This document shows, piece by piece, positions 6,915 through 10,814 of a stretch of 10,814 bases of DNA. Below the pieces are notes generated by a model, which saw nothing but the letters and a program-made list of their open reading frames with translations, had not been told where the DNA came from and made no database searches. How positions within the stretch are numbered: position 1 is the stretch's first letter; each line of letters begins with the position of its first letter. The stretch is from assembly GCA_013695075.1 (NCBI GenBank), contig JACDBE010000145.1:1-10814 (forward strand), written 5' to 3'. Origin of the DNA: Acidimicrobiia bacterium. GTDB lineage: Bacteria > Actinomycetota > Acidimicrobiia > Spongiisociales > UBA5794. The position numbers and the translations under genes were made by a program.

Positions 6915-6930
6915 AAGAACCTCGGGTAGC
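6888..6930. repeat. Nested inverted repeat between nadA and the ASCH-domain gene (operator candidate)
   Basis: Three pairs of arms nest around a 7-nt centre (6903-6909). The outer arms are GCTACC (6888-6893) and GGTAGC (6925-6930). The middle arms are GTTC (6895-6898) and GAAC (6917-6920). The inner arms are TGCT (6899-6902) and AGCA (6910-6913). All 14 pairs match, with unpaired bases at 6894, 6914-6916 and 6921-6924. It lies over predicted promoters in both directions, and there is no T-run on either side as in an intrinsic terminator. Confidence 0.55.
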
Positions 6931-6932
6931 CT
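6904..6932 (+). promoter_or_regulatory. Candidate leaderless promoter for the ASCH/winged-helix gene
   Basis: TAGCCT at 6927-6932 fits TANNNT and ends 7 nt before ATG 6940, which would place the transcription start at or next to the start codon. No Shine-Dalgarno precedes the ATG. The -35 region 17 nt upstream (TTCCTG, 6904-6909) is weak. The -10 overlaps the outer right arm of the inverted repeat. Confidence 0.45.
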
Positions 6933-6939
6933 CTGCTCC

Positions 6940-7641
6940 ATGCAGTTTCCCAAGCGGTTCTGGCCGGGGTTGGAGGATGGGTCGGTCACCGTCGCCGTGC
7001 GGCGGTGGCGACGACCATCGGTGAGAGCGGACGGCACCATGCAATCCAAGGGTGGGCTGCTGGGGATCGATTCGGTGGATATCGTCGCTGCCGGCGATGT
7101 CACCGAGGAGGACGCCCGCAACGCCGGCTACGCCGATCGTGCCGAGCTGATGGCGGCGCTGGCTCGGTTCACCGAGGGTGACCTGTACCGGATCCGCTTC
7201 CACCGCATCGGTGAGGACCCCCGGGCGGCTCTGCGCCGGGACGCCGACCTTTTCGCCGATGACGTGGTGGCCATCACCGATCGGCTCGACCGGCTCGACC
7301 GGGCCAGCAGCCACGGGCCGTGGACCCGGCAGGCGCTCGACCTTATCGAGCGGCACCCCGAGCGGCGGGCACCCGACCTGGCGGAGATGGTGGGCCGGGA
7401 GACCCTGCCCTTCAAGGTCGACATCCGCAAGCTCAAAGCACTGGGTCTCACCGAAAGCCTCACCGTCGGCTACCGGTTGTCGCCGCGGGGCATGGCATAC
7501 CTGGCAGCTGCCAAGGGACAGCGAGGCAGACCGGTGGTCGGCAATCGCATCGCCGAGCCGAAGCTACCGCTGCTGGAGAGCGGGCAGCCTGATCTCGCCG
7601 ACGAGGCAGACGAGGCGCTGGGCGGCTTCGGAGAGCCGTGA
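6940..7641 (+). CDS. ASCH-domain protein with C-terminal winged-helix domain, candidate regulator
   Basis: This is a 233-residue protein. The N-terminal 95 or so residues resemble ASCH (PUA-like) proteins of actinomycetes: FWPGLEDGSVTVAVRRWRRP at 7-26, a strand LLGIDSVDIV (40-49), and DARNAGYADRAELMAAL (58-74) with DLYRIRFHRIG (81-91). The classic ASCH GxKxxExR motif is not conserved; only G14 and R21 are in comparable places. Residues about 128-190 look like a winged helix: RQALDLIERHPE, then APDLAEMVGRETLPFKVDIR, KLKALGLTES and a wing GYRLSPRGMAYL. The acidic tail (211-233) is probably disordered. ASCH folds bind RNA or small ligands, so a ligand-responsive DNA-binding role is possible. No function is established here. 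Its divergence from nadA suggests a link to NAD synthesis, by inference only. ATG 6940 fits the conserved N-terminus. Confidence 0.85.
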   Translation: MQFPKRFWPGLEDGSVTVAVRRWRRPSVRADGTMQSKGGLLGIDSVDIVAAGDVTEEDARNAGYADRAELMAALARFTEGDLYRIRFHRIGEDPRAALRRDADLFADDVVAITDRLDRLDRASSHGPWTRQALDLIERHPERRAPDLAEMVGRETLPFKVDIRKLKALGLTESLTVGYRLSPRGMAYLAAAKGQRGRPVVGNRIAEPKLPLLESGQPDLADEADEALGGFGEP

Positions 7642-7674
7642 ACCGAGCCGGCGTCTAAAGCCGGCAGCGGTTCA
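7639..7674. terminator. Bidirectional hairpin between two convergent genes, containing both stop codons
   Basis: TGAACC (7639-7644) pairs with GGTTCA (7669-7674), and GCCGGC (7647-7652) with GCCGGC (7660-7665), around the loop GTCTAAA (7653-7659). The mismatched interior is AG opposite AGC. The twelve paired bases form a stable stem. The first three bases are the TGA of the ASCH gene and the last three are the complement of the TGA of the UbiA-like gene, so one hairpin can serve both. There is no T-run, so an intrinsic terminator of the classic type is not certain. Confidence 0.65.
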
Positions 7675-8385
7675 GACGCGGGTCAGCAGCATCGCCACCG
7701 CCAGCACCACCACGGCGGCGCCGAGCAGTTGCAGCGGGCGCTCCCAGGTGCTCAGCAGCTGATCGCCATCCCAACCTGGGGTTCCCGGGTCGAAGTCGAC
7801 GGCGGCGTGGCCGGTGCTGCGCCGCACGAACCGGGCCGGCGTGCTCAGGGTGCGCTGCGCCATCGACAGCAGCGTCGCCGCCCCCGCCGCCAGCACCGCC
7901 GCCGCGCTCAGCGACGTGGTCTGGACCCAGTAGCCGGCCAGCACCGGGAACGCTCCCCAGGCCAACCCGAACCCGATCACGGTGTGCAGGGAGGGCACCC
8001 ACTCCAGGCAGTAGGCGGTGGCGATGACGATGCCCGCCGCTGCCCAGGCGAGCACCCACGGGGACACCTCGGCGGCGCCGGCGATGGCCAGGGCGGCCAC
8101 TGCGACGAAGCCGGCGAGCGCCAGGGCGAGCAGCGCCCGATCGTTCAATCCCGAGCCGAGAGGCCGCCCGTTGAGCTCGTCGAGGGCATGCGCCGACACC
8201 CCCAACCCGATGGCGAATGCGAGCAGGGTGCCCGCCAACGCCCGCCCGTCGAGTTGGGGCGCCAGGGCGGCCCCGATGGCCACGTAGCCCAGATGCCACA
8301 GCGTGTACGGCAGGTGAAGCAGCGTGAGCAGGTCGGCGGCGCCGCCGCCGCGGCGAGCGTACCAGGCCGGGGTTCGCCCGCTCAT
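7672..8385 (-). CDS. UbiA-like polytopic membrane protein
   Basis: This 237-residue protein has about seven strongly hydrophobic segments. They start near LLTLLHLPYTLWHLGYVAIG, GTLLAFAIGLGVSAHAL, LLALALAGFVAVAALAI, VLAWAAAGIVIATAYCL, VIGFGLAWGAFPVLAGY, AAAVLAAGAATLLSM and LLGAAVVVLAVAMLL. After the second segment, HALDELNGRPLGSGLND sits where UbiA prenyltransferases have their first Asp-rich prenyl-diphosphate site, but it does not match NxxxDxxxD. A convincing second Asp-rich motif is absent, and the length is below the usual 280-300. It may be a divergent or reduced UbiA relative, or an unrelated membrane protein. ATG 8385 overlaps the stop of the methyltransferase gene (ATGA), and pairing with a UbiE-like enzyme favours a prenylated-quinone or lipid role. 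The prenyltransferase activity itself is inferred. Confidence 0.72.
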   Translation of the reverse strand: MSGRTPAWYARRGGGAADLLTLLHLPYTLWHLGYVAIGAALAPQLDGRALAGTLLAFAIGLGVSAHALDELNGRPLGSGLNDRALLALALAGFVAVAALAIAGAAEVSPWVLAWAAAGIVIATAYCLEWVPSLHTVIGFGLAWGAFPVLAGYWVQTTSLSAAAVLAAGAATLLSMAQRTLSTPARFVRRSTGHAAVDFDPGTPGWDGDQLLSTWERPLQLLGAAVVVLAVAMLLTRV

Positions 8386-9062
8386 AGCCGCCGACCCCAC
8401 ATCACCAGCCCGCCGCCCAGCGAGGGGCGAGCCGCTCGCACGTCCTCGAGCCCGGCTTCCCGCCATGCCTCGACCAGACGGTGCGGTGGCCAGGTGGCGG
8501 CGAAGGCGTCGATGTTGGCACCGAGGAACCGGCCCACCTCCCGCCACCCGCCCCCCACGGCGAGACCGGCAAGCCGCAACCCGACCCGGGTGTACAGCCA
8601 CCATGGCGCCCACGACACCCCGGTCGGCCGGCCGAACTCCACCATGCCCATCCGCCCCCCGGGACGGAGCACCCGGGCCAGCTCCCGCAGCGCCGCCGGT
8701 AGGTCGTCGACGTATCGCAGCAGGTAGCCGAAGGTGACCACGTCGAAGGCGCCGTCGGCGAAGGGGAGCCGCTCCCCACCGGCCCGCACCGCGATGGCAC
8801 CCCGGCCGGTCGCCGCCGCCAGCATCGCCGCGCTCTGGTCGACGGACACCACCCGGGCGCCGGCTCGTTGCAGCCGCCGGGTGATCGACCCGGTGCCGGC
8901 GGCGACGTCGAGGGCCTGCTCCCCCGGCTCGATCTCGAGCCCGGCCACCATCGCTTCCCGCCACCTCCGGTCCTGGCCGAGAGAGAGCACCGCCGCCCAG
9001 CGTTCGTAGCTGGGCCCGAGAGGAGCGAACAGGTCGAGCGCAACCCGATGGGGCAGGGACAC
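8382..9062 (-). CDS. Class I SAM-dependent methyltransferase, UbiE/MenG-like
   Basis: Starting at GTG 9062 the protein has 226 residues. The SAM-binding motif I is ALDVAAGTGS, followed by VVSVDQSAAML with the acidic ribose-binding end of strand 2. Then come LPFADGAFDVVTFGYLLRYV and the post-motif ELARVLRPGGRMGMVEFG. The N-terminal YERWAAVLSLGQDRRWRE and the phrase FGYLLRYVDD resemble UbiE/MenG C-methyltransferases of ubiquinone and menaquinone synthesis, and the C-terminal SLGGGLVMWGRR resembles the family's ending. The substrate cannot be read from sequence; demethylmenaquinone is the leading guess. TTG 9065 is an alternative start. GTG is preferred because a TAGCGT hexamer ends 6 nt before it and no Shine-Dalgarno exists. 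The gene overlaps the UbiA-like gene by 4 nt and is divergent from the kinase remnant. Confidence 0.87.
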   Translation of the reverse strand: MSLPHRVALDLFAPLGPSYERWAAVLSLGQDRRWREAMVAGLEIEPGEQALDVAAGTGSITRRLQRAGARVVSVDQSAAMLAAATGRGAIAVRAGGERLPFADGAFDVVTFGYLLRYVDDLPAALRELARVLRPGGRMGMVEFGRPTGVSWAPWWLYTRVGLRLAGLAVGGGWREVGRFLGANIDAFAATWPPHRLVEAWREAGLEDVRAARPSLGGGLVMWGRRL

Positions 9063-9068
9063 CAAACG

Positions 9069-9074
9069 ACGCTA
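9069..9074 (-). promoter_or_regulatory. Candidate -10 (TAGCGT) for a leaderless methyltransferase transcript
   Basis: On the minus strand TAGCGT fits TANNNT and is followed by 6 nt and then GTG 9062, the spacing expected if transcription begins at the start codon. No ribosome binding site is visible. Confidence 0.42.
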
Positions 9075-9141
9075 GCGCGTACCCCACGAGGAGTATCACC
9101 CGGTGCGACGTGAGGGGGACGACGCCAACGAGGCGGCGGTT

Positions 9142-9147
9142 TACCGT
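9142..9147 (+). promoter_or_regulatory. Candidate -10 (TACCGT) for the histidine-kinase remnant
   Basis: TACCGT ends 6 nt before ATG 9154, the same leaderless arrangement as on the other side of this divergent region. It supports ATG 9154 over the in-frame GTG 9103. The -35 is unclear. Confidence 0.38.
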
Positions 9148-9153
9148 GAGCCT

Positions 9154-9577
9154 ATGGCGGCCAGGTCCACGTCCATCGTCAGGCTGAGCGCCCTGCTCAT
9201 CGCTGTGATCCAGGTCGCCGGCACCTACGGGGCCACCGAACGCCAGCTCGATGCGACTGCGATGGTGCTGGTGCTGGTGGGACCGGCGTCGCTGGCCTTC
9301 CGGGACCGCTGGCCCTTGGTGGCGGTGGCGGCAGCGGTGGCGGCCACCGACATCTACATATGGCTGGGTTATGCCCACGGACCGATCTTCATCAGCCTTG
9401 TCGTCGCCATCTTCTCCGCAATCCAGTCGGGACGCCGTCGCTCCACCCTGCTGGTGGTTGCCATCGGCTACCTGGGTTTCGTGGCGATCTCGCTGGTCGA
9501 CCCCCGCGTCGAGTTGTCTTCGGGAGGCGCTCGGGGAGCTGCGCACCGCCCTCGACGTGCTCCGCCGCGGCGAGGGA
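9154..9577 (+). pseudogene. Remnant of a NarL-type sensor histidine kinase
   Basis: Residues 1-118 or so from ATG 9154 form about five membrane helices (around LSALLIAVIQVAG, MVLVLVGPASLAF, WPLVAVAAAVAATDIYIWLG, IFISLVVAIFSAIQSG and LLVVAIGYLGFVAISLV), typical of the sensor part of actinobacterial HisKA_3 kinases. The frame then degenerates. From 9518, in another frame, LREALGELRTALDVLRRGE appears, which matches the segment just after the dimerisation/phospho-acceptor domain in such kinases. The phospho-acceptor histidine region between these pieces and the whole HATPase domain after them are missing. The remnant can therefore no longer be a kinase. The junctions lie near 9507-9518 and 9575-9580. 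The decay could be a real deletion pair or an assembly artefact. Confidence 0.8.
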
Positions 9578-9579
9578 GG

Positions 9580-10190
9580 TTCCGCGCTCTGTTGGATGCG
9601 GAACCCGACATGACCGTGGTGGGCGAGGCCGGGGATGGCGAGGAGGCGGTGCGGCTCACCGTCGAGCACCGCCCCGACGTGGTGCTGATGGACATCCGCA
9701 TGCCCGGCGTCGACGGGTTAGCCACCACCCGGCGCATCGCCGACGACCAGCGGCTGGCCGACGCCAAGGTGGTGATCCTGACCACCTTCGATCTCGACGA
9801 GTACGTGTTCGAAAGCGCTCAGGGCGGGAGCGGCCGGGTTCCTGATGAAGGACACCGAGCCCGCAGAGCTGTTGCGGGCGGTGGTGAGCGGCGGCGGCCT
9901 GCTGTCGCCCCGGGTCACCCGGCGGCTCATCGACGAGTTTGCCGCCAGGGCCCGCTCGCCGGTCTCGGTGCCCGGTTTGGTCCGGCTCACCGACCGGGAA
10001 CGGGAAGGTGGTGGCCCTGGTCGCCGAGGGTCTCAGCAACGACGAGATCGCCGACCGGCTGTTCGTGAGTCCGGCCACCGCCAAGACCCATGTCAGCCGA
10101 GCCATGATCAAGCTCGGCGCCCGGGACCGGGCCCAGCTGGTGGTGTTCGCCTACGAGGCGGGCCTGGTGCGGCCCGGATGGCAGACCTGA
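9580..10190 (+). pseudogene. Remnant of a NarL/FixJ-type response regulator (5' truncated, two frameshifts)
   Basis: The piece starts abruptly at FRALLDAEPDM, so the first strand with the acidic pair of the receiver and its start codon are absent. The rest of the receiver is recognisable: phospho-acceptor Asp in VVLMDIRMPGVDG, Thr in VVILTTFD, and Lys in FLMKDTEPAELLRAV after a frame change. The C-terminal LuxR-type HTH (LTDREREVVALVAEGLSNDE to RAQLVVFAYEAGL) ends at TGA 10188-10190. One extra A in 9812-9814 and one extra G in 10007-10008 each shift the frame by +1. Removing both would restore a continuous frame from 9580 to 10190. It follows the kinase remnant directly and precedes an ABC transporter gene, the usual order of sensor-controlled efflux modules. 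Confidence 0.85.
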
Positions 10191-10231
10191 TACCCCCCGG
10201 GGCGTAGCCGCAATACCTCTCCTCCCGGGCG

Positions 10232-10260
10232 ACGACAGCGCTTGGTGGGGGCGACACGAT
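10232..10260 (+). promoter_or_regulatory. Weak promoter candidate for the ABC transporter ATPase gene
   Basis: ACGACA (10232-10237) and CACGAT (10255-10260) are 17 nt apart, and the second ends 6 nt before ATG 10267, again leaderless spacing. The -10 keeps only the A and final T of TANNNT. The remainder of the 10191-10266 gap holds only a CCCCGGGG palindrome (10195-10202) and no terminator. Confidence 0.28.
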
Positions 10261-10266
10261 GGGTGC

Positions 10267-10814
10267 ATGGCATCACCAGCCCTGACCGTGAACGGTCTCA
10301 CCAAGCAGTACGGCGGCCACACCGCCGTCGACAACCTCGATGTCGAGCTTCCCACCGGGGTGGTGGCCGGGTTCGTAGGTCCCAACGGTGCCGCCAAGAC
10401 CACCACCATGGCCATCCTGCTCGGTCTCGTCCGACCCACGGCGGGGACGGCGACCGTGCTCGGCTGCACCATCGACCAGCCCGCCGCCTACCTGCACCGG
10501 GTGGGAGCGCTGGTGAAGAGCCCCGCCTTCCACCCGTCGCTGTCCGGGGCCGACAACCTGCGCATGCTGGCCATCGTCGGCGGCCACCAACCGGCCTCCA
10601 TCCCCGGCCTGCTCCACCTGGTGGGGCTGGCCGGCCGTGGCGACGATCCCTACCGCGGCTACTCCCTGGGGATGAAACAGCGCCTCGGCATCGCCGTCGC
10701 CCTGCTCGACGACCCAGAGCTGCTGATCCTCGACGAGCCCGCCAACGGTCTCGACCCCCAGGGGGTACGGGACATGCGGGGCTTGATCGGCAGCGTGGCC
10801 GACCAGGGACGTAC
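10267..10814 (+). CDS. ABC transporter ATP-binding protein (partial), efflux/lantibiotic-immunity type
   Basis: The 182 visible residues run off the right edge. The order is typical: LTVNGLTKQYGGHTAVDNL (6-24), Walker A GPNGAAKTT (38-46), Q-loop region GALVKSPAFHPSLSG (80-94), signature YSLGMKQRLGIA (132-143), Walker B LLILDEP and D-loop NGLDPQG (152-166). The signature and the ALVxxPxF pattern are those of BcrA/drug-exporter ATPases that power a separate permease. Two key positions deviate: Ala43 stands where Walker A has a near-invariant Gly before the Lys, and Lys84 stands where this subfamily has Glu (Gln in most ABC proteins). Each is one base from the consensus codon. ATG 10267 fits the family's N-terminus; no Shine-Dalgarno is seen. 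It lies 76 nt after a decayed two-component system that probably once controlled it. Confidence 0.92.
   Translation, partial: MASPALTVNGLTKQYGGHTAVDNLDVELPTGVVAGFVGPNGAAKTTTMAILLGLVRPTAGTATVLGCTIDQPAAYLHRVGALVKSPAFHPSLSGADNLRMLAIVGGHQPASIPGLLHLVGLAGRGDDPYRGYSLGMKQRLGIAVALLDDPELLILDEPANGLDPQGVRDMRGLIGSVADQGR

Noticed and set aside
7729..8727. Plus-strand frame of 332 codons opposite the UbiA-like and methyltransferase genes
   Set aside because: Low-complexity Arg/Pro/Gly/His composition with no motif, opposite better genes.
9103..9153. GTG 9103 as start of the kinase remnant
   Set aside because: The added residues are polar and unlike the family, and the TACCGT hexamer just before ATG 9154 supports the later start.
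8386..9669. Extension of the UbiA-like frame up to 9669, giving 665 codons
   Set aside because: It runs antisense or out of frame through the methyltransferase and kinase remnant; only the last 237 codons are membrane-protein-like.
10191..10266. CCCCGGGG (10195-10202) as terminator after the regulator remnant
   Set aside because: The stem would have no loop and no T-run follows.
1..10814. tRNA, rRNA, CRISPR, IS elements or riboswitches
   Set aside because: No cloverleaf, regularly spaced repeat, transposase, terminal inverted repeat or recognisable riboswitch core was found by eye; a cmscan or tRNAscan run would settle the RNA part.

Overview
The window is very GC-rich with strong G/C preference at third codon positions. 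Gene starts often lack a Shine-Dalgarno sequence and instead sit 6-11 nt behind a TANNNT hexamer, which suggests leaderless or near-leaderless transcripts. Together with the gene content (stand-alone B12-binding mutase subunit, PcrA-type helicase, nadABC, ASCH plus winged-helix protein), this points to an actinomycete (Actinomycetota), perhaps of the Acidimicrobiia type. That placement is inferred from style, not from a marker gene.

Layout. At the left edge (1-203, minus) is the start of a cobalamin-binding methylmalonyl-CoA-mutase-type subunit. It is divergent from an Rrf2-family regulator with three cysteines (364-828, plus). That gene converges on a PcrA/UvrD helicase (825-3002, minus), and both genes stop inside one shared CTAG. 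Next comes a poorly resolved stretch (3003-3411) with two small ORF candidates. The nadA-nadB-nadC operon follows on the minus strand (6826-3412), each junction overlapping by 4 nt. It makes quinolinate from aspartate and then nicotinate mononucleotide. Divergent from nadA is a 233-residue ASCH plus winged-helix protein (6940-7641). The 113-bp region between them carries a nested inverted repeat lying over the predicted promoters. A strong hairpin holding both stop codons separates this gene from a second minus-strand pair: a UbiE/MenG-like methyltransferase (9062-8382) and a short UbiA-like membrane protein (8385-7672), again with an ATGA overlap.

Right end. 9154-10190 is the wreck of a NarL-type two-component system. 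The histidine-kinase membrane domain, a 20-residue kinase fragment and a response regulator lacking its N-terminus are joined by two apparent deletions, and the regulator also carries two single-base insertions. Directly after it begins an ABC transporter ATPase (10267 to the edge) whose Walker A and Q-loop each deviate at one key position.

Most worth following up are the ASCH/winged-helix gene as a possible regulator of NAD synthesis, with its operator-like repeat, and the decayed sensor/ABC module. No tRNA, rRNA, CRISPR array, insertion sequence or integrase was seen.
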